The translations under genes were made by a program, and so were the position numbers. 64,000 bases of DNA from the NCBI RefSeq assembly GCF_021728535.1, contig NZ_JAKKDU010000002.1, positions 66,932 to 130,931 on the forward strand. The letters are read 5' to 3'. The stretch is from Wocania arenilitoris (GTDB taxonomy: Bacteria; Bacteroidota; Bacteroidia; Flavobacteriales; Flavobacteriaceae). Below the pieces are notes generated by a model. The model saw nothing but the letters and a program-made list of their open reading frames with translations. It searched no databases and had not been told where the DNA came from. Below are positions 51,377-61,029 of the stretch, piece by piece; the first letter of the stretch is position 1; every line of letters begins with the position of its first letter.

Positions 51377-53647
51377 ATGTTAAATTCAATAGTAATAAAA
51401 TCAAAAAACAACATATTTTTTTTATTGGTACTCGTACTCATTATTATTGGATGTAACCCTGTTTCTTTTAATGAACCTAGAATTTCTTTAGAGCAATATC
51501 AAATTGAAAAAGGATTTAAATTAGAAGTAGTGGCTTCAGAGCCATTTATTGAAGCTCCTGTATCGATGGATTTTGATAATAGTGGCAGAATTTGGGTGGT
51601 TGAAATGAAAGGTTACATGCAAAATCTTGAAGGTACTGGTCAAGATATGCCTAATGGTACAATTACTATTCTTGAGGATTTAGATGACGATGGAGTTGCA
51701 GATCATTCAAAAATATTTATCGATAGTTTGGTGCTTCCAAGAGCAATAGCTCATGTTTATGGAGGATTATTATATGCTGAACCGCCAAACTTATGGTTTG
51801 TAAACATAGAAAATGATAAGCCAACAAATAAAGTTTTAGTCGATTCTCTATATTCTGATGGAGGAAATGTTGAGCATCAACCCAATGGATTAATGATGCA
51901 TATTGATAATTGGATATATAATGCCAAATCTAATTTTCGTTATCAAATGAAAAGCGGAAAATGGATTAAAGAAGTAGCATCGTTACGAGGTCAGTGGGGG
52001 ATAACAAAAGACAATTTTGGTAGATTGTATTATAATAATAATTCCACACAATTAATAGGCGATTATGTGTTGCCAAACGTTTCTATTAAGAACCCGTATT
52101 ATAAACCCAATGCGACATTAAATAAAATTTTAACACCAGATCAGCGTGTATATCCATTACATCCAACTTCAGTAAATCGTGGTTATCAAAAAGGCGTTTT
52201 AGATAAAGATAGTCTTTTAATTAATGTTACTTCGGCTTGTGGTCCATTGGTTTATAGAGGTAATCAATTTCCTGTTTTATATAATGAAAATGCATTTGTT
52301 TGTGCGCCAGAAGCTAATGTTGTTAAGCGGCATATTTTAACTTTTAATAACAATACTGTAAAGGCAAAACAGGCTATTCCAAATAAAGAATTTATTGCAT
52401 CAACTGATGAAGGCTTTCGTCCTGTAAATCTGTTCAACGGACCCGATGGCAATATGTATATTGTAGATATGCATCGAGGCATAATACAAGACAAAGCTTT
52501 TTTGTCGCCGTATTTACAAAAGCATTATGCTAATAAAAAGCTCGATACCATTATAGGAATGGGGCGTATTTTAAAAGTAAGCAGTCAAAATAACGGCTTA
52601 AAAGAAACTGTTAAAATAGAAAAATTAAGGACTAAGGAATTAGTTAATTTGCTTAATAGCCCAAACGGATGGTTAAGAGATAGAGCGCAACAGTTACTTA
52701 TTTTTAAAAATGATAAAACAGCAGTTCCTTTTTTAAATGAAGTGATTAGTGATGTAAATAATCCCATAGCTCAAATTCATGCTATACACACTTTAAATGG
52801 ATTAAGTACTCTTGATTTTAAACTATTACAAAATATACTGTCTTCTAATAGTAAAAGTAGTGTTAAAAGTCATGCTCTAGTATTGCTTGAGGAATTTTCA
52901 TCTTCAAATAATTTAGAATTAGCACACAAACTTATAACTGATTTGCTTCAAAAAAATAACGAAGAAATTGATTTGTATATCGCTTATGGATTAGGAAAGT
53001 GGGTTCAGCTGTCATCTGAAAAGTTTTTTCCAATAGTATCAAAGCTGTCAAATAAATATAAAAACAATAAAGCTTATCAAGAAGCTATAATAAATAGTTT
53101 AAGAGGTGTTGAAAATGAGTTTTTAGTTTTTTTAAATCAATTTAAAAATGATTCTTCTGATGACATATTATATGAATTATTAAACCAAACTTTAGATAAT
53201 AAAAGTAAAGGTTTAAAGAATTCTATTTACACAAGTACATCTGTAGGTACTGATACTAGAACTGCAGGGTTTAAACTATTTAGAAATATGTGTGCCACTT
53301 GTCATGGTATAGATGGTGACGGTATTGACGGTCTTGCACCACCATTAAAAAACTCAGAATACATAAAATATTCAATTGAAAGATTAGCTCTAGTTGTTTT
53401 ACACGGTTTATCTGGTCCAATTCATGTTAACGGTAAATTGTATGATACTAATGTTGTTATGCCAGGGTTAGCAAATAACCCAGATTTTACAGATAAAGAT
53501 TTACAAGATATTATTAATTATGTAAATAATGCTTTTTCAAATAAATATGAATACATCAGTATTGAAAAAATAAAATCGCTTAGAGAAGAAAAACCAAAAG
53601 ATGGAGGTGCTTTTACTGAGAAAGAACTCCTCGAATTAAAGTATTGA
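51377..53647 (+). CDS. PVC-type membrane-bound dehydrogenase with HEAT-like repeats and CxxCH heme site
   Basis: 756 residues from ATG 51377 (a TTG at 51308, overlapping the previous stop, would give 779). Lipobox LIIIGC. The N-terminal beta-propeller-like region begins EKGFKLEVVASEPFIEAPVS and includes MDFDNSGRIWVVEM and DGNMYIVDMHRGIIQ. HEAT-like helices follow (about 445-610), then a C-terminal cytochrome c domain with CATCHGIDGDG and a likely Met ligand in NVVMPGLANNP. Such proteins are common in Planctomycetes and Bacteroidota; their substrates are unknown. In this operon it could accept electrons from sugar oxidation. Confidence 0.85.
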   Translation: MLNSIVIKSKNNIFFLLVLVLIIIGCNPVSFNEPRISLEQYQIEKGFKLEVVASEPFIEAPVSMDFDNSGRIWVVEMKGYMQNLEGTGQDMPNGTITILEDLDDDGVADHSKIFIDSLVLPRAIAHVYGGLLYAEPPNLWFVNIENDKPTNKVLVDSLYSDGGNVEHQPNGLMMHIDNWIYNAKSNFRYQMKSGKWIKEVASLRGQWGITKDNFGRLYYNNNSTQLIGDYVLPNVSIKNPYYKPNATLNKILTPDQRVYPLHPTSVNRGYQKGVLDKDSLLINVTSACGPLVYRGNQFPVLYNENAFVCAPEANVVKRHILTFNNNTVKAKQAIPNKEFIASTDEGFRPVNLFNGPDGNMYIVDMHRGIIQDKAFLSPYLQKHYANKKLDTIIGMGRILKVSSQNNGLKETVKIEKLRTKELVNLLNSPNGWLRDRAQQLLIFKNDKTAVPFLNEVISDVNNPIAQIHAIHTLNGLSTLDFKLLQNILSSNSKSSVKSHALVLLEEFSSSNNLELAHKLITDLLQKNNEEIDLYIAYGLGKWVQLSSEKFFPIVSKLSNKYKNNKAYQEAIINSLRGVENEFLVFLNQFKNDSSDDILYELLNQTLDNKSKGLKNSIYTSTSVGTDTRTAGFKLFRNMCATCHGIDGDGIDGLAPPLKNSEYIKYSIERLALVVLHGLSGPIHVNGKLYDTNVVMPGLANNPDFTDKDLQDIINYVNNAFSNKYEYISIEKIKSLREEKPKDGGAFTEKELLELKY

Positions 53648-53665
53648 GCTAATAAATTTAGATTT

Positions 53666-54931
53666 TTAAACTAAAAACTGAAACAAATCTGGTTTGTCAT
53701 TTAAATAGTCACCATAAAAGTTGTGCTGCTTCATTTTAGTAATTAACGGTTCTAAATCTGAAGATGATTTTAATTGAATTCCAACAACTGCAGAACCGTT
53801 TTCTCTGTTTGTTTTTTTTGCATACTGAAAATAGGTGATATCATCATTGTTACCTAAAATATCAACTACAAATTCTTTTAAAGCTCCAGCTCTTTGAGGA
53901 AATTTTACAATAAAATAGTGTTTTAATTTGCCATATAATAAAGCTCGTTCTTTAATTTCAGAGGTTCTGGTTATATCATTATTACTACCACTTACCACAC
54001 ACACAACATTTTTGCCTTTAAGTTTTTCAGTATAAAAATCTAAAGCCGAAATACTTAAGGCTCCTGCTGGTTCAACTACAATAGCATCCTTATTGTATAA
54101 ATCTAAAATGGTTTGACAAATTTTGCCCTCTGGAACAGTAATCATATCAAACAAATTCTGCTTACAGATAGGGAAAGTTAAATCGCCCACACGCTTTACA
54201 GCAGCACCGTCAACAAACTTTTCAATATTAGTTAGGGTTGTATTTTTATTGTTTTTTATTGATGTAGTCATTGATGGTGCGCCTTCTGGCTCCACGCCAA
54301 TAATTTTGGTTTTTGGTGATAGTTGCTTAAAAACAGTTGATAAACCAGCAGCTAAACCACCACCGCCAACAGCGACAAAAACATAGTCGATAGGCTGGTT
54401 AGCCTGTTCTAGAATTTCTAAAGCAATGGTTGCTTGTCCTTCAATTACTTTTTTGTCATTAAAAGGATGGATAAAGGTTTTATGCAACTGCTCACATTCG
54501 GCTTTTGCTAAATGATAGGCATCATCAAAAGTGTCACCTTCTAGAATAATATCAACAGAATCTCCTCCAAACATTTTAACTTGTTCTACCTTTTGATTTG
54601 GTGTTGGAGCTGGCATAAAAATGGTGCCTTTTATTTGCAACAGTTTACAAGATAAAGCAACACCTTGAGCATGATTTCCGGCACTGGCACAAACTACACC
54701 GTTTTTGGCTTCATATTTTGATAAGGAACTTATCTTATTATAAGCACCTCTAATTTTATACGATCTAACTTGTTGTAAGTCTTCTCGTTTTAAAAGGATA
54801 TTACCATTATAATAATTTGAAAGTCTTAAACTGGGGCTTAAAGGCGTAACTGCCGATACTTTTTTAATAGTACCGGCAGCTTGCTTTATATTCTCAATAC
54901 TGGGGAAATATGTAGATTTCTCCTTTTGCAT
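53666..54931 (-). CDS. ilvA: Threonine dehydratase (biosynthetic)
   Basis: Deaminates threonine to 2-oxobutyrate, the entry to isoleucine. 421 residues. PLP lysine in SYKIRGAYNKI, NHAQGVALSCKLL, AVGGGGLAAGLSTVFKQL (shown within limit) and SGSNNDITR. The C-terminal ACT-like domain (about 330-421; YFIVKFPQRAGALKEFVVDI) allows feedback control and is of the short single-domain type. It is the last gene of the ilv operon. Confidence 0.95.
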   Translation of the reverse strand: MQKEKSTYFPSIENIKQAAGTIKKVSAVTPLSPSLRLSNYYNGNILLKREDLQQVRSYKIRGAYNKISSLSKYEAKNGVVCASAGNHAQGVALSCKLLQIKGTIFMPAPTPNQKVEQVKMFGGDSVDIILEGDTFDDAYHLAKAECEQLHKTFIHPFNDKKVIEGQATIALEILEQANQPIDYVFVAVGGGGLAAGLSTVFKQLSPKTKIIGVEPEGAPSMTTSIKNNKNTTLTNIEKFVDGAAVKRVGDLTFPICKQNLFDMITVPEGKICQTILDLYNKDAIVVEPAGALSISALDFYTEKLKGKNVVCVVSGSNNDITRTSEIKERALLYGKLKHYFIVKFPQRAGALKEFVVDILGNNDDITYFQYAKKTNRENGSAVVGIQLKSSSDLEPLITKMKQHNFYGDYLNDKPDLFQFLV

Positions 54932-54939
54932 AATTTAGT

Positions 54940-56415
54940 TTATACTATGGGCTTCATAGCTGTCATAGATGCTCTTAAAAAGGCACCAACTTTTTCAACT
55001 GGATGATTTCTTAATGCTGCATTAACTTCAATTAATCTAGCATTATCAACACCATCACCATTATCGGCTGCATAAGTATTACCAATAATATCTGTATCAA
55101 CAGTTTTCATAAAATCTGCTAATAATGGTTTACAAGCGTGGTCGAATAAGTAACAGCCGTATTCAGCAGTATCAGAAATTACACTGTTCATTTCGTACAA
55201 TTTCTTTCTTGCGATAGTGTTTGCAATAAGTGGTGTTTCGTGTAACGACTCGTAGTAAGCAGATGCATCAATAATTCCAGAATCTGTCATAGCTTCAAAA
55301 GCTAATTCAACTCCAGCTCTAACCATAGCTACCATTAGCACTCCATTGTCGTAATACTCTTGCTCAGAAATCTCAACATCTCCAGCAGGTGTTTTTTCAA
55401 AAGCGGTTTCTGCAGTTGCAGCTCTCCAACCTAATAAGTCTTTATCATCGTTAGCCCAGTCTGCCATCATACCTGCAGAAAAACGACCTTCAATAATATC
55501 ATCCATATGTTTTTGGAATAACGGACGCATAATGTCTTTCAATTCTTCTGATAATTCAAAAGCTTTAATTTTTGCAGGGTTAGAAAGTCTATCCATCATG
55601 TTAGTAATACCTCCGTATTTTAACCCTTCAGTAATAGTTTCCCATCCATATTGAATTAGTTTTGAAGCATAACCAGCGTCAATTCCTTTTTCAATCATTT
55701 TGTCAAAGCAAAGAATAGAACCTGTTTGCAATAAACCACATAAAATGGTTTGCTCACCCATCAAATCACTCTTTACCTCAGCAATAAAAGAAGATGCTAG
55801 AACACCTGCTCTATCTCCGCCAGTTGCCACTGCATATGCTTTGGCTTGTGCCCAACCTTTTCCTTCTGGATCGTTTTCATCATGTACCGCAATTAAAGTT
55901 GGTACACCAAAACCTCTTTTGTATTCTTCTCTAACCTCAGTACCAGGGCACTTTGGTGCTACCATAATAACAGTAAGGTCTTTTCGAATTTGCATGCCTT
56001 CTTCAACAATATTAAAACCGTGAGAATACGATAAAGTTGCACCTTGTTTCATTAAAGGCATAACAGCATTTACAACACTTGTGTGTTGTTTGTCTGGTGT
56101 TAAGTTTAGCACCAAATCTGCCGTAGGGATTAACTCTTGGTAAGTGCCTACGTTAAAACCATTTTCTGTTGCATTAATATAAGACGCACGTTTTTCTGCA
56201 ATGGCAGCATCACGCAACGCATATGAGATGTCTAAACCAGAATCTCTCATGTTTAATCCTTGGTTTAAACCCTGTGCGCCACAGCCTACAATTATTATTT
56301 TTTTACCTTTTAAAGCGTTTACGCCATCTTCAAACTCTGAAGAATCCATAAATCTACACTTTGCTAATTGGTTTAATTTGTCTCTTAATGAAAGGGTGTT
56401 AAAATAATTTCCCAT
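54940..56415 (-). CDS. ilvC: Ketol-acid reductoisomerase, class II (long form)
   Basis: 491 residues, the enterobacterial long type with a duplicated knotted domain. [20 protein letters not shown] is the NADPH site, then [32 protein letters not shown] and [13 protein letters not shown], with Mg-binding acidic residues. Converts acetolactate and acetohydroxybutyrate to the dihydroxy acids. It follows ilvN by 17 bases. Confidence 0.96.
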   Translation of the reverse strand: MGNYFNTLSLRDKLNQLAKCRFMDSSEFEDGVNALKGKKIIIVGCGAQGLNQGLNMRDSGLDISYALRDAAIAEKRASYINATENGFNVGTYQELIPTADLVLNLTPDKQHTSVVNAVMPLMKQGATLSYSHGFNIVEEGMQIRKDLTVIMVAPKCPGTEVREEYKRGFGVPTLIAVHDENDPEGKGWAQAKAYAVATGGDRAGVLASSFIAEVKSDLMGEQTILCGLLQTGSILCFDKMIEKGIDAGYASKLIQYGWETITEGLKYGGITNMMDRLSNPAKIKAFELSEELKDIMRPLFQKHMDDIIEGRFSAGMMADWANDDKDLLGWRAATAETAFEKTPAGDVEISEQEYYDNGVLMVAMVRAGVELAFEAMTDSGIIDASAYYESLHETPLIANTIARKKLYEMNSVISDTAEYGCYLFDHACKPLLADFMKTVDTDIIGNTYAADNGDGVDNARLIEVNAALRNHPVEKVGAFLRASMTAMKPIV

Positions 56416-56432
56416 TTTAGTTTTATTGTTAA

Positions 56433-56966
56433 TTATTGGTTATTGAATGCTTCTAGCAATTCTGTTATTTTCATTTCTTCTTTTGTAACAGCTATACGTC
56501 CAGAACGCACAAACTGCATAATACCAAAGGCGTTTAATTCGCGTCGTAATAATTCTATTTCTTGTCGTCTTCCCGATTTTTCGAGCACAAAAAATTCTTT
56601 GTTTACAGTTACAATTCTGGAATTACTTTCTTTAATTATATTTTGAATTTGAGGTTCTTCAAACAATAAATCAGATTTGATTTTAAACATACCCGATTCT
56701 TGATATATGGTTTCTTCCTCAGTATGATAATAAGCACGAATAACTTCAATTTGTTTTTCAAACTGACCGATAATCTTTTTTGCTTGAGATTCGGTAATAT
56801 TTACAACAATTACAAATCTATTAACGCCTTCAATTTCAGATTGTGATGTAGTTAAGCTTTCTATATTGATATGTCTGCGTTGAAAAATGGCAGATATTCG
56901 ATTTAGTAAACCTATGTTATTTTCGGTGTAAATCGAAATTGTGAATGTTTTTAATTCTTCGTTCAT
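56433..56966 (-). CDS. ilvN: Acetolactate synthase small (regulatory) subunit
   Basis: 177 residues. The N-terminal ACT domain (about 6-80) reads [21 protein letters not shown] and [10 protein letters not shown], and binds valine in the family. The C-terminal domain ends [15 protein letters not shown]. It sits 11 bases after ilvB and forms a holoenzyme with it. Confidence 0.94.
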   Translation of the reverse strand: MNEELKTFTISIYTENNIGLLNRISAIFQRRHINIESLTTSQSEIEGVNRFVIVVNITESQAKKIIGQFEKQIEVIRAYYHTEEETIYQESGMFKIKSDLLFEEPQIQNIIKESNSRIVTVNKEFFVLEKSGRRQEIELLRRELNAFGIMQFVRSGRIAVTKEEMKITELLEAFNNQ

Positions 56967-56977
56967 TTCTTCTAAAT

Positions 56978-58711
56978 TTAGCTTAATCTAATATCTGAAA
57001 CTGAGGCTCCTGAAGGAATCATAGGAAATACATTGTCTTCTTTTTCAACACAAACTTCTAAGAAATATGAATCTTTTGAAGCTATCATTTCTTTAACTGC
57101 ATCTGCTAGCTCTTCACGTTTTGTAACACGCTTTGCTTCAATATAATATCCTTTAGCAATGGTTACGAAATCAGGGTTAGTCATTTCGGTAGAAGCATAG
57201 CGTTTATCAAAAAACAACTGTTGCCACTGGCGTACCATTCCTAAAAATTCATTATTTAATACCACAATTTTTACGGGTATTTTTTGCTGAAAAATAGTGC
57301 CTAATTCTTGAATATTCATTTGGTAACCGCCATCTCCAATAATAGCAACTACTTCGCGTTCTGGTGCTGCCATTTTTGCACCCATGGCTGCTGGTAATGC
57401 AAACCCCATGGTGCCTAAACCACCAGATGTAATGTTGCTTTTAGTTTTGTTGAATTCTGAATAACGACAAGCAATCATTTGATGCTGTCCTACATCTGAT
57501 ACTATTGCAGCATTTCCTTCACTTTGTATATTTATTTCTTTTAAAACTTCACCCATTGTTAAACCTTCTTTGGTTGGATGAATATCATTTTTTATAACTT
57601 TTTCGAATTCAATAGCATATAAATCTTTAAATTCTTGAAGCCATGAATCATGTGAGTTTTCATTTAATAATGGTAATAATTGTGCGAGACTATCTTTAGA
57701 ATCTCCCAAAACAGCAACATCTGCATGAACATTTTTATTAACTTCTGCAGGATCTATTTCAAAATGAATCACTTTGGCTTGTTTGGCATAAGTATTTAAA
57801 CTACCTGTTACACGATCATCAAAGCGCATCCCTATAGCAATTAACACATCACATTCGTTTGTTAATTTGTTGGGGGCATAATTACCATGCATACCAACCA
57901 TACCAATATTTAATGGATGTGATGTTGGTAAAGCAGAAGCGCCCATAATGGTCCATGCTGCAGGAATGCCTGCTTTTTCTATTACTGCTTTTAACTCAGC
58001 CTCAGCTTCGCCTAAAATAACACCTTGCCCCCAAACAATCATTGGTTTTTTAGCAGCATTAATTAATGCTGCTGCTGCTTTTACAGATTCAGAATTAATT
58101 TTAGGAACAGGAATGTAACTGCGTACTCCTGTACATTTTTCATATTTAAAATCTAGTTCTCCAAATTGAGCATCTTTGGTAACATCTATAAGAACAGGTC
58201 CTGGACGACCGCTTTTAGCTATGTAAAAGGCTTTTGCTAAAACCTCAGGAATTTCCGAAGCTTTAGTTATTTGGTGGTTCCATTTTGTAACAGGGGTTGA
58301 AATACCAACAATATCAGTTTCTTGAAATGCATCACTACCTAACAAATGAGATGGTACCTGTCCAGTAATACAAACTAATGGTGTAGAGTCTATTTGAGCA
58401 TCTGCGATACCTGTAATCAAGTTAGTTGCTCCTGGCCCAGAAGTAGCCATAGCAACACCAACACGACCAGAAATTCTAGCAAATCCTTGAGCTGCGTGTG
58501 CTGCACCTTGCTCGTGGCGTGTTAACACATGATGAATTTCGTTTCTGTATTTAAACAATTCATCATAGACAGGCATAATCGCACCACCAGGGTATCCGTA
58601 AAGTATATCGACTCCTTCGGCAATTAAACTCCTAACTATAGCTTCGCAACCTGTAATGCGCTCACTAGGTTGCTCTAAATATTTAGCTTTTGTCGTGGTT
58701 TTAGGTTCCAT
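56978..58711 (-). CDS. ilvB: Acetolactate synthase large (catalytic) subunit
   Basis: 577 residues, thiamine-diphosphate enzyme. ILYGYPGGAIMPVYDEL, the TPP-activating Glu in RHEQGAAHAAQGFAR, TSGPGATNLITGIADAQIDS, TGQVPSHLLGSDAFQE and the TPP motif GDGGYQMNIQEL with NNEFLGMVRQWQ are all present. It is 9 bases from ilvD. Confidence 0.96.
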   Translation of the reverse strand: MEPKTTTKAKYLEQPSERITGCEAIVRSLIAEGVDILYGYPGGAIMPVYDELFKYRNEIHHVLTRHEQGAAHAAQGFARISGRVGVAMATSGPGATNLITGIADAQIDSTPLVCITGQVPSHLLGSDAFQETDIVGISTPVTKWNHQITKASEIPEVLAKAFYIAKSGRPGPVLIDVTKDAQFGELDFKYEKCTGVRSYIPVPKINSESVKAAAALINAAKKPMIVWGQGVILGEAEAELKAVIEKAGIPAAWTIMGASALPTSHPLNIGMVGMHGNYAPNKLTNECDVLIAIGMRFDDRVTGSLNTYAKQAKVIHFEIDPAEVNKNVHADVAVLGDSKDSLAQLLPLLNENSHDSWLQEFKDLYAIEFEKVIKNDIHPTKEGLTMGEVLKEINIQSEGNAAIVSDVGQHQMIACRYSEFNKTKSNITSGGLGTMGFALPAAMGAKMAAPEREVVAIIGDGGYQMNIQELGTIFQQKIPVKIVVLNNEFLGMVRQWQQLFFDKRYASTEMTNPDFVTIAKGYYIEAKRVTKREELADAVKEMIASKDSYFLEVCVEKEDNVFPMIPSGASVSDIRLS

Positions 58712-58720
58712 AAATTTTAA

Positions 58721-60403
58721 TTAAAACGCATCAGTTACACAGCCTTTAGATGCTGATGCTACTGTTTTAGCGTATTTATATAATATTCCTTTTTTGTGTT
58801 TTAACTCAGGGGCAACCCAATTAGCTTTTCTTTTTGCTAATTCTTCATCAGAAATAAGTACGTTTATTGAATTGTCTTTAGCACTAATTCTAATTTTATC
58901 GCCTGTTTCAATTATTCCAATAGTTCCACCAGATTGTGCTTCGGGAGTAATGTGCCCCACAACAAAACCATGTGTTCCTCCAGAAAATCGACCATCTGTA
59001 ATTAGCGCAACCGATTTTCCTAAACCAGCTCCCATAATTAAAGATGTTGGTTTTAGCATTTCTGGCATACCTGGACCACCTTTTGGACCAACATATCGGA
59101 TAACAACTACATCTCCTTTTTCTACTTCTCCATTAGAAATTCCTGTATTTGCAGCCTGCTCTCCATTATAAACCACTGCTTTTCCCTCAAAAAGCAATCC
59201 TTCATTACCGCTAATTTTTGCAACAGCACCTTCAGTGGCTAAATTTCCATAAAGAATTTGTAAATTTCCTGAAGATTTTAAGGCTTTATCGGTAGGGTAA
59301 ACCACATCTTGATCTTCAAACTCGATAGCCTCAACATCTGCTAAGTTCTCAGCTAGTGTTTTACCTGTAACAGTTAAGCAATCACCATGTAAATACCCAT
59401 TATCTAATAAGTATTTCATGATTGCTGGTGTACCACCAATACCATGAACATCCTCCATTAAATATTTACCACTCGGTTTTAAATCTGCAATTAAAGGTGT
59501 TCTGTCACTAACACGTTGAAAATCTTCTAAAGTAAAATCGATGTCGGCTGCATGGGCAATGGCTAAAAAGTGCAGTACTGCATTTGTAGAACCACCTAGA
59601 GCATTAACCAATGCAATGGCATTTTCAATGGATTTTTTAGAAATGATATCTAATGGTTTTAAGTCCAATTCTAATACATTTTTAATAGCTCTTGCATGTC
59701 TTTCAGCTTCCGATAATTTATTCGGATTTTCAGCGGGAATAGATGAGTTGTAAGGCAATGCAAACCCCATGCACTCAATAGCTGAAGCCATGGTATTTGC
59801 TGTGTACATACCGCCACAAGCACCTGCACCAGGGATAGCTCTTTTTATAATTTCTTTATATTCGGCTTCGTCAATTTCTCCTGCAACTTTTTGCCCTAGA
59901 GCCTCAAAGGCTGAAACAATATTTAATTTTCTTCCTTTAAAGTTTCCTGAAGCGATTGTACCACCATACATCATTATAGATGGACGATTTAAACGTAGCA
60001 TAGAAATAACAGCTCCGGGCATATTCTTATCACAACCAACAATAGCAACTAACGCATCATAACTTTGAGCATTCATTACAGTTTCAATAGAATCTGCAAT
60101 AATATCTCGAGACACCAACGAATAGTTCATCCCAGAGGTTCCCATAGAAATACCATCACTAACACCTATAGTGTTAAAGCCTAAACCAACTAATCCTGCA
60201 ATATTGCACTCAATTTTAACTTCATCTTTTAAGGCGTTTAAATGCATGTTACATGGGTTGCCATCGTACCCGGTGCTTGCAATCCCTATTTGGGCTTTCT
60301 GCATGTCATCATCTGTCAATCCTACTGCATATAACATGGCTTGAGATGCTGGCTGAGATTTATCCTGTGTTAATCTGCTACTATGTTTGTTAAGTTTATT
60401 CAT
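58721..60403 (-). CDS. ilvD: Dihydroxy-acid dehydratase
   Basis: 560 residues, Fe-S enzyme of valine and isoleucine synthesis. [58 protein letters not shown] and [16 protein letters not shown] are diagnostic. It is the first structural gene of the ilvDBNCA operon, preceded by a 370-base leader with a leader peptide and attenuator. Confidence 0.96.
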   Translation of the reverse strand: MNKLNKHSSRLTQDKSQPASQAMLYAVGLTDDDMQKAQIGIASTGYDGNPCNMHLNALKDEVKIECNIAGLVGLGFNTIGVSDGISMGTSGMNYSLVSRDIIADSIETVMNAQSYDALVAIVGCDKNMPGAVISMLRLNRPSIMMYGGTIASGNFKGRKLNIVSAFEALGQKVAGEIDEAEYKEIIKRAIPGAGACGGMYTANTMASAIECMGFALPYNSSIPAENPNKLSEAERHARAIKNVLELDLKPLDIISKKSIENAIALVNALGGSTNAVLHFLAIAHAADIDFTLEDFQRVSDRTPLIADLKPSGKYLMEDVHGIGGTPAIMKYLLDNGYLHGDCLTVTGKTLAENLADVEAIEFEDQDVVYPTDKALKSSGNLQILYGNLATEGAVAKISGNEGLLFEGKAVVYNGEQAANTGISNGEVEKGDVVVIRYVGPKGGPGMPEMLKPTSLIMGAGLGKSVALITDGRFSGGTHGFVVGHITPEAQSGGTIGIIETGDKIRISAKDNSINVLISDEELAKRKANWVAPELKHKKGILYKYAKTVASASKGCVTDAF

Positions 60404-60647
60404 ATTTTCTGAAAACCTTTTTGCTAAATCTATATTTTAGTAAATATTTTCTTGTTATTTAAGATTTTGTTTAAAAAATCAATAATATTTTTAAAATAGA
60501 TACGAAATTAAATTATTACATTTTTAAATCTTTTTTTTACCATTTTTAGTGGTTAAATTCAGTGCTATTTAAATTTATTTAAATAATTGATATTCAATTG
60601 TTTGTAATTCGTTTTTTATGACGCCCAAACCGCTTAAAATATTCAAT

Positions 60648-60678
60648 AAAAAAAACCTTCCGTTTTAGGAAGGCTTTT
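60648..60678 (-). terminator. Attenuator terminator of the ilv operon
   Basis: On the minus strand: GCCTTCC (arm 3, 60674-60668), loop TAAAAC, GGAAGG (arm 4, 60661-60656), then eight T (60655-60648). It lies 34 bases beyond the leader-peptide stop. GGAATGGC, which starts within that stop codon (60712-60705), can pair with GCCTTCC apart from one bulged base, giving a mutually exclusive antiterminator. Confidence 0.82.
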
Positions 60679-60711
60679 AAAGTTTATTTTAAGTTTTTAA
60701 ATATGCCATTC

Positions 60712-60774
60712 CTATCCTTGTAAAATAATTACAATGACAATAATTGAAAGGCTGTTTAAAATTTGTTTTTTCAT
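60712..60774 (-). CDS. ilvL: Branched-chain amino acid leader peptide
   Basis: A 20-residue open frame, ATG at 60774 and TAG at 60712: MKKQILNSLS then IIVIVIILQG. Eleven residues are Ile, Val or Leu, eight of them in one run (11-18), exactly the amino acids the downstream ilvDBNCA operon makes. The stop codon overlaps the antiterminator arm, so a ribosome stalled at the Ile/Val run would leave that arm free, while a ribosome that finishes would cover it and allow the terminator at 60648-60678. It is too short for routine gene calling. Codon content and the linked hairpin make the assignment strong. Confidence 0.85.
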   Translation of the reverse strand: MKKQILNSLSIIVIVIILQG

Positions 60775-60782
60775 GTGTTGCA

Positions 60783-60812
60783 CAAATATTATAAATAATT
60801 TTCACAAAGCAA
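60783..60812 (-). promoter_or_regulatory. Possible promoter of the ilv leader transcript
   Basis: Minus strand -33 TTG (60812-60810) and -7 AATATTTG (60790-60783), one mismatch from consensus, with 19-base spacing. It would place the transcript start only a few bases before the leader-peptide ATG, so an upstream promoter is also possible. Confidence 0.4.
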
Positions 60813-60862
60813 TTATTTTTTTTAAAAAAAGAAAAATTAACACGCATTTTCTTTTATTTTTT

Positions 60863-60870
60863 TACTTTTG
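60863..60870 (+). promoter_or_regulatory. -7 promoter element of metK
   Basis: TACTTTTG matches TAnnTTTG. The predicted start is near 60876, just before the riboswitch, leaving a leader of about 150 bases. A -33 TTG at the right distance is not obvious. Confidence 0.5.
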
Positions 60871-60882
60871 CCAACACAAATA

Positions 60883-61014
60883 ATAGAGGAAAGATTTGAC
60901 TGATTGCAACCTCTTTGTTTTTCGTTTTCGAGAAACAGGTTCTGAAATAAATTCAGGGTTTAAAAATGCTAAAGGCAGTGTAAACTTCCTTTGACGCTAT
61001 TCGTCAAATCTTTA
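60883..61014 (+). ncRNA. SAM riboswitch, SAM-I/IV-variant type, in the metK leader
   Basis: AAAGATTTGAC (60890-60900) pairs perfectly over 11 bases with GTCAAATCTTT (61003-61013) as the closing stem. Inside are TGATTGCAACCTC (60901-60913) and AAAAATGCTAAAGGCAG (60962-60978), which match the GCAACC and GCTAAA ligand-core segments of the SAM-I clan in the variant form that I recall as common in flavobacteria. A second hairpin, TTTGACG (60990-60996) with CGTCAAA (61002-61008), shares the 3' closing strand, so the two structures compete. The gene controlled makes SAM, which fits feedback repression. An inserted hairpin (60942-60957) equals the core of a dispersed repeat. Confidence 0.75.
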
Positions 61015-61029
61015 AATAAAATTTAAAAT

